Positions 33,969 through 46,984 of a DNA stretch of 64,000 nt are shown in pieces (position 1 is the first letter of the stretch; every line of letters starts with the position of its first letter). Below the pieces are notes generated by a model, which did no database searches, was not told where the DNA came from, and was given only the letters and a program-made list of their open reading frames with translations. The DNA is from Megaustenia siamemsis (Eukaryota > Mollusca > Gastropoda > Stylommatophora > Ariophantidae): assembly GCA_032433765.1 (NCBI GenBank), contig JAVIAB010000092.1, positions 65,896,666 through 65,960,665 of the forward strand, read 5' to 3'. The position numbers and the translations under genes were made by a program.

Positions 33969-35739
33969 TATAAATTATGTTGTACATTTAGATGGGAAGC
34001 ATTTTTTAAAAAATGTTATATTTAGGAAAAGAACTATTGAAAGGTGATTTGGGTTAGAATTAGGATGTTATACATTTATAAAATAGAGGATTATGAACGG
34101 AAGAAGATCAGCAAAAATATAATTGACCTTCTTTAAAAAAAAATATCATTACACTATCTTGTTTGATGTCCGGCTTAATCCACGTAAAAAATTCAAGGCT
34201 GATAAGGGAAACAATATTCAGCATCACCCAGGGGAGTTCCCTAGAACATGAATGATATTTTTAGTAAATGACGTCATCCTAAGAAGCGTTCAACGGAAGT
34301 ATTAATATAAAATAAATAAACAGAACAAAAACGATCATGCAAATGAAACTACATAAAAACTTAACTTAGATTTAAATTAAAAAGAATTATGCAAACAAAA
34401 AGTGGTGAATGAATGAGAATAATGATAAAATATGAAAGAGCAAATTGGAAGATAAAAATGGCGATCATAAACAAAGAAAAATAAAAAATAAAAACACTAT
34501 CAAATTTTAGCATTCATGTTCGTGGAGAATGATATCATCGCTCGCAGGAATTGTACGGCTATGCCGAGACTCGACAGGGCATGTCAGAAATTAGAACATT
34601 TGTTTTTTCTTTCTATTTTTGCTGAAAATATAGAACAAAGAAATCTTTGAGTACCCTTTTTCCCCCAAGAAAATATTACTATTTAATATAAAATCGACAT
34701 CTTAGAAGTTGCACGATCAATTTGATATGCATCCTGGACGATTCACGGGTAAAAATGATTTAAACTGAATATGAGTAAAGAGGAAATGACGTCAGTTAGA
34801 TATGGGATGACGTTAGCAAGATATTCTGTGGAATGTGCAGGTCAGAAAATATTGCCACAGATAGGGGTCATGTCAGGCAATTGATATTTTCATACACAGT
34901 TTTGGTTAATGACTAATATTTTAGTGGAACCGACCTTACGGCACCTGTAGCAGCCTGAGGCGCTGTCTGTAATTTCGAACTCATGATTAATGGTTTGAAT
35001 GCTGGCAGTTCCTGTAACTCTCATAATAAACACATTCTTAATTAGTCTAGTCAATTTTCGAGACCGGACGTAGTCAGGAGTCAGGATATAAAATATGTAC
35101 TAGCTGTGCTGAAAGGACATGACTATATAATAATATACCGTTGCTTTGTTATTTTAACGAAGGCTCAGCACTAAAATATAAGCTGATTTATGTTTATACA
35201 AACGATTACTCTTTTAGGCTTTGGTAGAACATGTGTTGTCAATAAAACCTCGTTTTTATATTTGTTTTTAACAATCTATTTTTAACCTTCGTTTTGTCCA
35301 GTATGTCAGTTTTTTTTGTTTATGCTCTCATCTTTGTCCTACATGTCAACTATTATCTCTAGCTCTCATCTCCGTCTCTTTCGCTTGTCTATTTTTCTTT
35401 ATCACTCTCATATCTGTCGGTAATTAAATATTCCATATATATTCCATTTTTTCCCCGGATTTACCAATATTGATTTAGTTACCTTAATAATAGCCATATC
35501 CAATGCCATATTTTTCTCTTCAATTCAATCTGTACTCGTTAATGTTGTTCCCAAAACGTATCACTTTAAAGATGTGTCGTCTCATAACACGTTCTAGCTG
35601 CGGCTCTGTCTAACGCGAAATACGTGGCATGCTAGAAAGCTGACCAGGATATTTAGACACAGGCACAACAAGAGGAACTTTTACAGTGCCCTTTATGCTA
35701 TTTATGACGATCTCAATTTTTTCTAGTCTCGATGATTAT
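33969..35739. other. Unassigned AT-rich region
   Basis: About 1.8 kb with no open frame of note, no tandem array and no recognised transposon domain. The phrase ATGACGTCATCCTAAG at about 34269 recurs inverted near 5466 and may belong to an unidentified dispersed repeat. Confidence 0.4.
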
Positions 35740-36280
35740 CGAATAGGACAACATCATAAAAACATATAAAGACAAGCTGATGGAACGATGGCTGCCAGAG
35801 CACTCTTGACAAAGTATTCATCACCGTAATGGAGAGACGAGACTATCGAATAAGTAAATAAAGTCTGGAAGATGTTACAGAGTGAACAAAAAACTAAAAA
35901 TTCCGATTGAACTCCTGTTGAATGACACAGCTCTAGGAGTTGATTCTATCCTAATATAAATTTACAAAGACAGCAGTCTAAGGTTGATCTATAAGCTTAC
36001 TCCGATGCTCAGCGAAATGTTAAGGATAAAGCATATACCGCAGGACTTTCAAGAAACAGCGATAATAAAATATACAACAAGCACAAAAGAATAATCTTGA
36101 CCATCACACCAGGAAACATGTTTTTTTCTTCTAAAATACCTTCTAACAGACTAAACCAGTGTTTAGATCACTGACGTCTAGCTGAAAGTCAAAGCGGTGT
36201 TAGGAGTAGGCATGGCCACACAGATATGAACATTTGCTACCATATAATTGCACGGCGTGTTCAAATCAAATCCGTTTCAA
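35740..36280 (+). mobile_element. LINE-G, heavily decayed RT fragment
   Basis: In one plus-strand frame with several stops, the order of conserved RT segments can still be traced. A linker includes a ProIleGluLeuLeu-type block (about 35902-35925). Then come LTPMLSEMLRIKHIPQDFQE (about 35998-36057), corresponding to the pre-palm 'L...W....P.D...' segment, and ETAIIKYTTSTKE. A remnant of the 'nRL...Q.GFR.GR.T' region follows near 36140-36230. No YADD is visible. It is an old insertion recognised only by pattern, so confidence is moderate. Confidence 0.45.
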
Positions 36281-36379
36281 TGATTTTAATATAAACATAT
36301 GTAGATGTACTAGCAGGTGTAGCAGAATTAAATAAAGCAACTGTTATGAACCAGGTATGCATTGTGATCAATGCAATGG

Positions 36380-36591
36380 CGTCAGCATTGAAGTCGATTC
36401 GTTGTCCCTTTAGAATTTTTTTTAAAGGATTCGACCACATGAAAGTCACGTGGTAACAGATCAGGGTGTAGACTGAATGTTGCAGAATTTCCCACCGCTC
36501 CCTTGCTGGTGTGTCCTGCACAATGTTCGCGACATATGGGCAGGCATATTCGTGCAACATAATCACACCACGCGAGAGTATGCTGGGTCAC
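36380..36591 (-). mobile_element. Mariner-like transposase relic
   Basis: On the minus strand, one frame reads LHEYACPYVANIVQ (36510-36558), resembling the 'D-N-A-R-P-H-x-A' region around the second catalytic aspartate of Tc1/mariner transposases, here changed to E-Y-A-C-P-Y. After a frameshift the other frame gives LHPDLLPRDFHVVESFKKN (about 36410-36470), matching the 'P-Y-S-P-D-L-x-P-x-D-F-H' motif with the third aspartate, then LKGQR-like sequence. Only the C-terminal third is visible. It is non-functional. Terminal repeats were not found. Confidence 0.7.
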
Positions 36592-37344
36592 TTATTCTTT
36601 ATGGCTGCACGTAGGCTGTGTGTCTTTGTGGCGGATGGCATGAATGTTCACGCAGGTTCATTAATGTCTGCCAATAGAAGCCCTTCAGCATCAAAAATTG
36701 CGGAAGAATTCCGTATAACACAGGCCATTTTTCCAACGGCCTGCGGCAAAACCAATAAATACTAGGCCGAAAATGCTTGCTTGCGTTCGTCCGATGACTA
36801 AAGTATTCTAGAGTATTCTAGTAGACTATAGAATTCCTCTTCATCATCCGTCCTTAAAAGGATGTTAAGTTGGTGTGTCTGCGTTGTGTTGTAGTTTGCA
36901 GTATAACTGTGATATCGGCGCCTTTCGGTCCAACACATCCGACTTCAGCGCAACATTTTTGAGTACCGGGTTGTCTTCCCTCTTCGATCCCTACTCGCTT
37001 AGCCAGACTAGACAGGTTAGTCTGTTGCTAGAGGCACCGCGGAGAGGTGGAGCAGGGTCTGGATGGTTTTGGTTCACCGATCCTGGCGCAAGCCATCAGC
37101 TCTGAGTCGCTGACAACTTCTAGCTCTGGTGCTGTTAGGCGCCCCTTCGCCTCCAGCAGAGAATGAACACATACACAATTGCACATTGATCTCTTACGTC
37201 ATATGTGACGTTATCATGCCTCGTATGCTTGATGCTACGAACCTTGGGGCAAGCAACAAATGAATCTAGAAATAAATCGTTCAAGCACGATTATATCACC
37301 TCATTAAGTAGTGTTGGAACAACTTGACTGAGTGCGCAGTACCT
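36592..37344. other. Unassigned sequence
   Basis: It might include the rest of the mariner relic up to about 36770, but no further motif is legible. The short plus-strand frames lack domains. Confidence 0.35.
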
Positions 37345-37952
37345 TGGTCTAGTAATGAAACTTGTTTGTAGTGCTAACTTTATTGTTTCCATGGAGATCC
37401 TTAGTCTAGTGGTAAAACTTTACTGTGGTACTAGCTTGACCTTGTCCATGGAGACCCTTAGTCTAGTTGTAAAACTTTACTGTAGTACTAGCTTGACCTT
37501 GTCCATGGAGACCCTTAGTCTAGTGGTAAAACTTTACTGTAGTACTAGCTTGACCTTGTCCTTGGAGACCCTTAGTCTAGTGGTAAAACTTTACTGTATT
37601 ACTAGCTTGACCTTGTCCATGGAGACCCTTAGTCTAGTGGTAAAACTTTACTGTAGTACTAGCTTGATCTTGTCCATGGAGACCCTTAGTCTAGTTGTAA
37701 AACTTTACTGTAGTACTAGCTTGACCTTGTCCATGGAGACCCTTAGTCTAGTGGTAAAACTTTACTGTATTACTAGCTTGACCTTGTCCATGGAGACCCT
37801 TAGTCTAGTGGTAAAACTGTATTGCTTTGCTAGCTTTACTGTGTCCATGGAGCTGTGATCTAGTAGTGATATTTTATTGAAGTGATAAGTTTACTATAAT
37901 TCGTGGACATCCTTTGTATAGTAGTGAGACTTTACTGTACTGATGAAATGAT
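37345..37952. repeat. 57-bp minisatellite (array E), left segment
   Basis: The 57-bp monomer contains CCATGGAGACCCTTAGTCTA, GTGGTAAAACTTTACTGTAG and TACTAGCTTGACCTTGT. About nine units are near-identical in the centre, with diverged edges. It is homologous, unit by unit, to the array at 38310-39830 beyond the SINE-C insertion. The plus-strand frame 37355-37858 is repeat translation. Confidence 0.95.
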
Positions 37953-38309
37953 TGTGAGAAAGGTAAAGGTAAATGTAAAGTACGAGACTTGAACCGGCGT
38001 CTTAGCACGTGAGTTTACACCTATATGTGCTCGACCACCTATCCAGAAATGTTCGGAGATTTCTGGATAGTGTCGCCTCAAGTATCGAAACTCAGATGCG
38101 AGGCGACATCCCTCACCTTCCCAGGGTAATACCCTGGTACCCATTTCTGCCAACGGCTGGGTCGACTGTGGGGGTATTTTTTTTTTTCAAACACGAGTAC
38201 AATTCACACTGCTCCCAGCGGGAATCGAACACGGGTTGTCCGAACGTCGGTAGTCCAGTCGGGTGGTTTTCCCAACTAGGCTACCCAGGCCCCCGTGTGT
38301 GAGAAAGGT
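37953..38309 (-). mobile_element. SINE-C with 12-bp target-site duplication
   Basis: The element body (37965-38297, minus) is flanked by direct repeats TGTGAGAAAGGT at 37953-37964 and 38298-38309. The tRNA-like head on the minus strand begins GGGGGCCTGGGTAGCCTAGT (box A region), with a box B-like GTGTTCGATTCCC near 38220-38232. The core follows, with CGACCCAGCCGTTGGC and AATGGGTACCAGGG, sharing the ACCCAGCC / AATGGGTACC signature of SINE-A and SINE-B. A body with GAGGCGACACTATCCAG and a self-complementary CCAGAAAT/ATTTCTGG pair comes next. The 3' tail is an ACCTTTACCTTT-like repeat. It split a 57-bp tandem array. Confidence 0.85.
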
Positions 38310-39830
38310 GAATCTGGATCTAGTACTGAAATTGTATGGTAGTGATAACTTTACTGTGCCAATGGAGAACATGGGTATAGTAGTGAAATATTATTTCAAT
38401 GCTTACCTGACCTTGTCCATTTAGAACCTTGTTATAGTAGTGAAATAACTGTAGTGCAAAATTGACTGTGGCAAAGAAGAAGCTTGTTCTAGTAGTGAAA
38501 CTTTCTTATAGTGGTAACTTCATTTTGTTCATTGAGAACCTTGTTCTAGTAGTGAAACTTTCTTATAGTGGTAACTTCATTTTGTTCATTGAGAACCTTG
38601 TTCTAGTAGTGAAACTTTCTTATAGTGGTAACTTCATTTTGTCCATTGAGAACCTTGTTCTAGTAGTGAAACTTTCTTATAGTGGTAACTTCATTTTGTT
38701 CATTGAGAACCTTGTTCTAGTAGTGAAACTTTCTTATAGTGGTAACTTCATTTTGTCCATTGAGAACCTTGTTCTAGTAGTGAAACTTTCTTAAAGTGGT
38801 AACTTCATTTTGTCCATTGAGAACATTGTTCTAGTAGTGAAACTTTCTTATAGTGGTAACTTCATTTGTCCATTGAGAACCTTGTTCTAGTAGTGAAACT
38901 TTCTTATAGTGGTAATTTCATTTTGTCCATTGAGAACCTTGTTCTAGTAGTGACACTTTCTTATAGTGGTAACTACATTTTGTCCATTGAGAACCTTGGT
39001 ATAGTAGTGAAACTTTCTTATAGTGTTAACTTCATTTTGTCCATTGAGAACCGTGTTCTAGTAGTGACACTTTCTTATAGTGGTAACTGCATTTTGTCCA
39101 TTGAGAACCTTGGTATAGTAGTGAAACTTTCTTATAGTGGTAACTTCATTTTGTCCATTGAGAACCTTGGTATAGTAGTGACACTTTCTTATAGTGGTAA
39201 CTACATTTTGTCCATTGAGAACCTTGGTATAGTAGTGACACTTTCTTATAGTGGTAACTACATTTTGTCCATTGAGAACCTTGGTATAGTAGTGAAACTT
39301 TCTTATAGTGGTAACTTCATTTTGTCCATTGAGAACCTTGGTATAGTAGTGAAACTTTCTTATAGTGTTAACTTCATTTTGTCCATTGAGAACCGTGTTC
39401 TAGTAGTGACACTTTCTTATAGTGGTAACTACATTTTGTCCATTGAGAACCTTGGTATAGTAGTGAAACTTTCTTATAGTGGTAACTTCATTTTGTCCAT
39501 TGAGAACCTTGGTATAGTAGTGAAACTTTCTTATAGTGGTAACTTCATTTTGTCCATTGAGAACCTTGTTCTAGTAGTGAAACTTTCTTAAAGTGGTAAC
39601 TTCATTTTGTCCATTGAGAACATTGTTCTAGTAGTGAAACTTTCTTATAGTGGTAACTTCATTTTGTCCATTGAGAACCTTGGTATAGTAGTGAAACTTT
39701 CTTATAGTGGTAACTTCATTTTGTCCATTGAGAACCTTGGTATAGTAGTGAAACTTTCTTATAGTGGTAACTTCATTTTGTCCATTGAGAACCTTGGTAT
39801 AGTAGTGAATTAAATGTAGTGCTAAATTGA
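38310..39830. repeat. 57-bp minisatellite (array E), right segment
   Basis: The 57-bp monomer has CTTGTTCTAGTAGTGAAACT, TTCTTATAGTGGTAACTTCA and TTTTGTCCATTGAGAAC. About 25 units fall into variants CTTGTTCTAG and CTTGGTATAG, with GTGACAC/GTGAAAC alternatives forming multi-unit patterns (a run near 38990-39130 is repeated near 39350-39480). Degenerate units link it to the left segment. Open frames 38462-38794, 38866-39591 and 39607-39813 are translations of the repeat. Confidence 0.95.
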
Positions 39831-40430
39831 CTGTGGTAATGGAAACTTCTTTACAGTGGTAACTTGAAATGAAACTTTATTGCTGTACTAACTTGACCGT
39901 TTCCACAGAGAACTAAAATATATCAGATAGTTTAAATGAATGACATGGTAAGCAATGACAACCAGAATTGGTAAACATCTTAAAGACAGTAAGCTATTGG
40001 GAGACTTGATTACCTACACGAACTGGCACAGAATTTTTGAATTATTATTTTCGTGTTTGTTAATTAGAATGCATTTCTCCTGTGTTAATACAAATGTTAC
40101 AAGACACCTGAGACGGTTTCTGACACTGTTGTTCTAGTACAACAGAACGCTATTTCGATAAGCCAATGCTCAAGAGACGTGTTACAATATCAAAACGGTA
40201 GAGGATATTATTCTTTTATTTTTATTTTTTTAATGTAAAAATCAGACATCGCGACCTTTCCGTTTTTAGACGTAAATAATATCAACATATGACAGGCATT
40301 GATAACAACACAAGGAACATTGCCAAACTCATTTTATCGCACAAGATGGACGTTTATTCTCTTGTTCTCTGTAACATTTAATACAGTGAAAACTGGATGA
40401 AGAATTTTAACAACGTGTATTCAATTCAAA
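39831..40430. other. Array edge and unassigned AT-rich sequence
   Basis: Two or three decayed units continue to about 39915. The remainder carries no recognised feature. Confidence 0.4.
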
Positions 40431-40571
40431 GAATTTTGCAATTTTACAGGAAAACGGAAAGAAACCTTAAAAAATGTATTTTTAAAAAAAAGAAAAAAAC
40501 ACATAGATGTGTGTGTGTTTTTTTACCTTCTTCAATGTTTCTTTCCGTTTTCCTGTAAAATTGGAAAATTC
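40431..40571. repeat. 141-bp inverted repeat (hairpin)
   Basis: The arms 40431-40465 and 40537-40571 are reverse complements with one mismatch in 35 bp (core ACAGGAAAACGGAAAGAAAC). The loop is AT-rich and contains A-runs and a (GT)n tract. A (TA)n tract follows at 40575-40595. It may be a tiny MITE or a template-switch palindrome. No target-site duplication is evident. Confidence 0.85.
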
Positions 40572-42069
40572 TTATATAATATATATATATATATACATTG
40601 TGTATAAAAAGAGCATGAAATAATTACACAAAGGCACTGAAAGTGAAATAGATGGTGGTGGTGGTCAAGCTAAGGTCCTATACTTGTGTAAGTGTTTCGG
40701 TTCTTGTAATTAAACTGAAAGTTTAGCCATGTTTACGTGTGCGGTTGTATTTGAGCTTTTATCCTGTTACTACTATGAAAGACAGACTGGTTAACGAGGA
40801 GAGGAAATAATGGTGAAACTCGAAAACAATTATCACTAACGACGAAAGATGTCTTCCAGTACTAGCCTCGGACACTGCAGCATCAGACACACTAATGCAA
40901 AGTTAGCCTAGAATAACTCAATTTAGCTGTCCACGAACGCCAATCCATCTCCTGGTCTCTATTTCGCGAACCAAGAGTATACAATTACTAGGACCCGAAC
41001 TCAAGAGTTTGAGATTACTGGTTGCAGCTTTAGTTATCTTCCCCTGGCCCAGCTATGACTGGTCAAAGCGTGCAGTCTGGAGAATGGCAAATGATTATCG
41101 GACGGGAATATACACGATGACAGATGGGACCGCAACGTTTGTATTTAGCCCAAGCATTAAGTCCAGCAAAATCGTTTTAGTCCTGCACGGTGCTTGCTTA
41201 GTACTAGACTGCTGTTTAAAACAGGAACGGCAGTGGGGATATGTCGATTTGGTTTTAGAATAGCACTCTAATATAACCGATGGCTTTCGTGCTTGGGTAA
41301 TATAAAACTTCGCGACTAAACCGCAGGCTGGGGAAAAAAATTTTAAACTGCTATCGACTGCAATGTTTTTTTTTTTCTTTTAATTTAAAAATGGGATTGC
41401 GAATCTTTATTTTAGTTTTAACTTTTACTTCCGGGGGGAAAGTTCCTTCATTTTGGTGATTGTAAAAATGACCTTTTGAGAGGAGAGAATTCCAGCAACT
41501 GAGTGGTTTATGATAGCCATGATCGTTACCTTCAACGGCTTGGTGGGATTTTAGATTGATTTTTTTCTCTTTTTTTTCTGTCAAGAGAAAAGTCAGGATT
41601 ATGTTTTATAAAATATGGAAATTATGTTTGGGGAGGTCATATCAGACATTTATCCCGAATAAAAGTCAGTTTTTGCTATAAGTAGTGTATGTGTTAACAG
41701 AAAGTTTTTTTTTAAATATCAAACCCAAGGTGAAATAAGTATGGGTTTTATGCCAAACATTGAGTGTTTCCTGCTGTTTCTGAACGCTAGCGTGGTGTGA
41801 AAATCTGAAGGTAATTGATGCTTCGGGGGCTGTGCAATTAAGGATCATATAGTTGTAAATTGAAATTACAGGGGACCGCTTATGTTTGTAAGCGATATTA
41901 CCTTCGTATGACGCGTCGGCTGCGTTGGCGATCATGACCTTTCGCGTAATCCAGTCTTGGTGTTAGTGATCTGTTATTCTAATGTTGATCTTAAGTTATT
42001 AGTTATTTTCTGCCGATGTGTTCATTTGTTGTTCTATCTATCTGTCTTTCTAATTTTCTGACTGGTATA
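40572..42069. other. Unassigned sequence
   Basis: About 1.5 kb without tandem repeats or recognisable elements. The frames 41009-41263 (plus) and 41351-41584 and 41666-41935 (minus) have no domain I recognise and no splice or promoter context I can support. Confidence 0.4.
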
Positions 42070-42195
42070 ATTTTTGTTCTCAAGTTTTCCTCTTTCGATG
42101 GCATGACTTAAAATGTTCTCGTTGTGTATCATCTTCATTCAAGCTGTCGAGGGTATTCTCAACGTTTTTCTGACAAACCACAGAGTGTTTTTTTA
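42070..42195 (-). mobile_element. LINE-A-like post-RT scrap
   Basis: On the minus strand, a short region reads LWFVRKTLRIPSTA-like (about 42130-42185), corresponding to the MWFYRRMLRIPWTA block of LINE-A, then an RKRKT-type stretch where sister copies have GHVMRREQLE. It is heavily decayed. Confidence 0.45.
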
Positions 42196-43867
42196 AATTA
42201 ATTTCATAACAATCTTCTATTAAGATGTGACGTAGTCTTTTGTCTTTGTCTTATAACCATCAATATTATCTCGAACATGTCCATTATTATTGCATTTTTA
42301 AAACTGATAAATAAGAAAGCTCTCAACTCAGTGCACGAACTTCGTAGAACCGACGATGGGCTTTCCTACCTAAGATAATTACAGAAAAGCTGTTTCAGGT
42401 TATAAAGATAGGAGCGCACTCAAAGCCGTTTAGTATGTTATCCAAGCTGTCATCGTATCTCAAATTTATGCTAACATGAGATTTGAATTGACTTTAATCT
42501 CTTGATAATTATAAAAGTAACATATTTCGGAACGTTACTGTGACAGTTGATAGATGTTGTTTTAGATAATCCCATGAGGAGAAGTACTTTCATTTGCAAA
42601 GTAAGGATGCCATTGTGTCACACAAAATATAACACGATCTACATAGCACCGAAGGACACTTATAATTACATTTATAGACAAAGACGTAATGCATAGAACA
42701 CCTTTGATTAATTGAATTACCACGATAAAATGATTTATCATCATTGTCACATATTGTTCTTACGACATTAATGATCATGTTTCATTTAATCGCATAAACA
42801 CGCTTGGTCTTTGTTTCCTCAGCTACTTTGTTTTGTATTTCCAAATCTTTCTTCTATTTCCTACATTTATTTACTCTCTTTCCGGTTACAATTATATTGC
42901 CCAGACCTTCTTGGTTGCGTATAGAGCTATTAGTTTTAGCCGTCCTATTTCCATTTAAGTATTTATTGCCAGGGATTGGGTGAGTATTAAGGTAAGTCGT
43001 CGGTTTCTGAAAAAAAAAGATACCGAATTTGAATCACACCACCGGTAGAGGGAATCGTTCTCTTCAAATCCATTGTTTCTTCATAACTTGCCCTTGTCCC
43101 TGATTAATGAGAGCGGTTAGCTAAAAAACATTGATATCGGCGATAAACAGTTGGTCTCGTATGCCCTATGCGCACGTTAAAGAACCATCGGCAGGTTATG
43201 GTGGAAAAGCGTAAACTAAAGTTGGTCGCTGACGCTGAGTCACATTGGCGACAGTAGAGATCTATGTCGAAGACAGCTGTGTCGGCTAGAAATGCGCAGA
43301 TATCGCCGGTTGTCGTAAACTGGCGACAAAACACACCCACTCCCACTTAACTGGTTATTGCTAAAAGGGAAAAGATTAATTTATTTGCAATTAAAAAATC
43401 TTATCTTTTGTTTGCTATTTATTGACATTTACATAAAAGATTTCTGCTTTGTCTCCACTACCTTAACAAATATGTGAAATGGGCGAAATTATCCTTTATG
43501 TTAATGTTTACCGTAAACTATAATATTTGCGTCTTTCGCACCAATACAGAGTTCAATATTCTTAGAAATCAGATTTGCTTTCTCTCTTTTATTTGTATTT
43601 GCGTAGTCAAACTGCTGGCCTGTTTCATGGTCTCATTTAGAAAGGTGTAGTGGGGTTTTGATCAGCTCTGGTTCACTGATCAAAAGGACTGAATGCCCAA
43701 TTGTTGTCTCTTTTATTTTTAAATATGATAAGAATAATGTAAATATAGATAAAATGCATATGTATGTACATATTCTTGTCAGCAGTAACATGCATATCAT
43801 TGACACTGAAGATCATGTTTTCCTGTATATTTCTTCACTTTTTTCATTAGCAAAGTATACGATAAAG
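42196..43867. other. Unassigned region with a possible old SINE
   Basis: Around 42975-43345 there is a conceivable tRNA-like head (GGGTGAGTATTAAGG, later TTTGAATCACACC) and a CGCACGTTAAAGAACCATCG phrase near 43169. A single copy and weak boxes keep it below calling threshold. No gene. Confidence 0.3.
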
Positions 43868-46275
43868 ATGTGTCCACACAAAGATTTGTCTACCTAGATT
43901 TGTCAACAGAAATACGATTTATACGTGTCCACACAAATACGATCTAGACTTGTCCACACAAATACGATCTAGACTTGTCCACACAAAGATTTGTCTACCT
44001 AGATTTGTCCACACAAATACGATCTAGACTTGTCCACACATATACGATCTAGACTTGTCCACACAAATACGATCTAGACTTGTCCACGCAAATACGATCT
44101 AGATTTGTTCACACAAATACGATCCAGAATTGTCCACACAAATACGATCTAGAATTGTCCACACAAATACGATCTAGAATTGTCCACACAAATACGATCT
44201 AGAATTGTCAACACAAATACGCTCTAGATTTGTCCACACATAACGATCTAGACTTGTCCACACAAATACGATCCAGACTTGTCCACACAAATACATTCTA
44301 GAATTGTCCACACAAATACGATCTAGAATTGTCCACACAAATACGATCTAGAGTTGTCCACACAAATACGATCTAGAATCGTTCACACAAATACGATCTA
44401 GAATTGTCAACACAAATACAATCTAGAATTGTCAACACAAATACGATCTAGATTTGTCCACACAAATACGATCTAGACTTGTCCACACAAATACGATCTA
44501 GACTTGTCCACACAAATACGATCTAGACTTGTCCACTCAAATACGATCTAGAATTGTCCACACAAATACGACCTAGAATTGTCCACACAAATACGATCTA
44601 GAATTGCCCACACAAATACGATCTAGAATTGTCCACACAAATACGATCCAGATTTGTCCACACAAATACAATCTAGACTTGTCCATACAAATACGATCTA
44701 GACTTGTCCACACAAATACGATCTAGACTTGCCAACACAAATATTATCTAGAATTATCCACACAAATATGATCTAGACTTATCTATACAAATACCATCCA
44801 GACTTGTCCACACAAATACCATATAGATTTGTCCACACAAATACCATCCAGACTTGTGCACACAAGTACCATATAGACTTATCCACACAAATATCATCCA
44901 GATTTTTCCACACAAATACGATCTTAACATGTCCATACGAATGTGATCTAGTCTTGTCCACACAAGGACCATCTAGACCTGTCCACACTAGTACCATCTA
45001 GACTTATCCAAAAAATACAATCCAGACTTGTCGACACAAGTACAATCTAGACTTGTCCATATAAGTACCATCTAGACTTGTCCTCACAAGTACCATCTAG
45101 ACTTGTCCATATAAGTACCATCTAGACTTGTCCTCACAAGTACAATCTAGACTTGTCCATATAAGTACCATCTAGACTTGTCCACACAAGTACCATCTAG
45201 TCTTGTCCACACAAATACCATTCAGACTTGTCCACACAACTACCATCTAGACTTGTCCACACAAATACCATCCAGACTTGTCCACACAAGTAACATCTAG
45301 ACTTGTCCACACAAATACCATCCACACTTGTCCACACAAGTACCATCTACACTTGTCCACCCAAAAACTATCTAGACCTGTCCACACAAATACGATCTAG
45401 ACTTGTCCATACAAATACCATCCAGACTTGTCCACACAAATACCATCTAGACTTGTCCATACAAATACCATACAGACTTGTCCTCACAAATACCATCCAT
45501 ACTTGTCCACACAAATACCATCCAAACTTGTCCACACAAATACGATCTAGACATGTCCACACAAATACTATCTAGACTTGTCCACACAACTACCATCTAG
45601 ACTTGTCCACACAAGTACCATCTAGACTTGTCCACACAAGTACCATCTATACTTATCCACACAAGTACCATCTAGACTTGCCCACACAAGTACCATGTAG
45701 ACTTATCCACACAAGTACCATCTAGAATTGCCCACACAAGTACCATCTAGACTTGTCCACACAAATATCATCGAGACTTGTCCACACAAGTACCATCGAG
45801 ACTTGTCCACACAAGTACCATCTAGACTTGTCCACACAAGTACCATCGAGACTTGTCCACACAAGTACCATCTAGACATGTCCACACAAGTACCATCGAG
45901 ACTTGTCCACACAAGTACCATCGAGACTTGTCCACACAAGTACCATCTAGACTTGTCCACACAAGTACCATCGAGACTTGTCCACACAAGTATCATCGAG
46001 ACTTGTCCACACAAGTACCATCTAGACTTGTCCACACAAGTACCATCTAGACTTGTCCACACAAGTACCATCGAGACTTGTCCACACAAGTACCATCGAG
46101 ACTTGTCCACACAAGTACCATCGAGACTTGTCCACATAAGTACCATCGAGACTTGTCCACACAAGTACCATCGAGACTTGTCCACACAAGTACCATCTAG
46201 ACTTGTCCACACAAGTACCATCGAGACTTATCCACAGAAATGCGACTTAGAAATATCCACACAAATAATCAGGTA
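43868..46275. repeat. 25-bp minisatellite array, about 95 units
   Basis: The 25-bp monomer is GTCCACACAAATACGATCTA then GAATT (left part, about 43900-44750), shifting to CACAAGTACCATCTAGACTT and CACAAGTACCATCGAGACTT in the right part (45580-46230). The centre (44750-45580) is a mixture with TCCATATAAGTACC. Long frames on both strands (for example 45703-46221 minus and 45728-46276 plus) reflect three units per 75 bp and few stops, not genes. Confidence 0.97.
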
Positions 46276-46984
46276 ATAAAAACACTGATAGACACAAAAA
46301 TCGCAGTGAACGAGCTACACAATCAACAAATCTAATGTTAGAGACACACACGTGAGATATTTTGAGAGTCCCAACAAAGGACAACCTATGTTCTCATTGT
46401 GCTTTTATAACTAGTTGTGTTGTGATGGAATGAACAAATTATTCCAATTTTGACGTAATTATGTACACTCTAATATATTTTCCAAGTTTCTCACAATTTT
46501 TTTAAAAATACGCGTATTTGTTTAATATAATTATCAATTACTTAGTTGCGTCTCTTTCATCTGACTATTTCTTTTACAAACATACCTCTCATCTGATTTA
46601 TATTTATTTGCCTTTCTATGATCTGGTGACTTAATTTTAAAACAACACCTCATTTACGAAATCTGTAATCTATCAACTTTAATTTACAAACAAACCTTTC
46701 ATTTATATTAGTATTTGTCTATCTGTGGGTCCTGCCAATTATAAAAGCCACGTTTTTAGTAGCTTGACCCAGCAACCTCCGCGTGTAAACGGGAGTGCTC
46801 AGTTACAATCACGCTTGCTCAAGTTTTGTTTCTTTTCCCACTTGTAATTTCAACATGCATGCTAGTTTCATTGGATTTAGCCCGTCCCCTGATAAAACTT
46901 TGGGCCGTTACTCAACTCTTATTTTTTGTCGCGTTATACGATTACACATAGCTGCTTACATTAAGTGTTTTATAATACCGACTT
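46276..46984. other. Unassigned AT-rich spacer
   Basis: Nothing recognised. Confidence 0.4.

Noticed and set aside
41009..41935. Short frames of 77-89 codons in unique sequence
   Set aside because: No recognisable domain or gene structure; their length is within chance in AT-rich DNA.
43104..43346. 80-codon minus frame and possible SINE around 42975-43345
   Set aside because: No domain, weak Pol III boxes and no second copy in the window.
45703..46276. Overlapping 170-180 codon frames on opposite strands
   Set aside because: Both follow from the 25-bp array, with three units per 75 bp.
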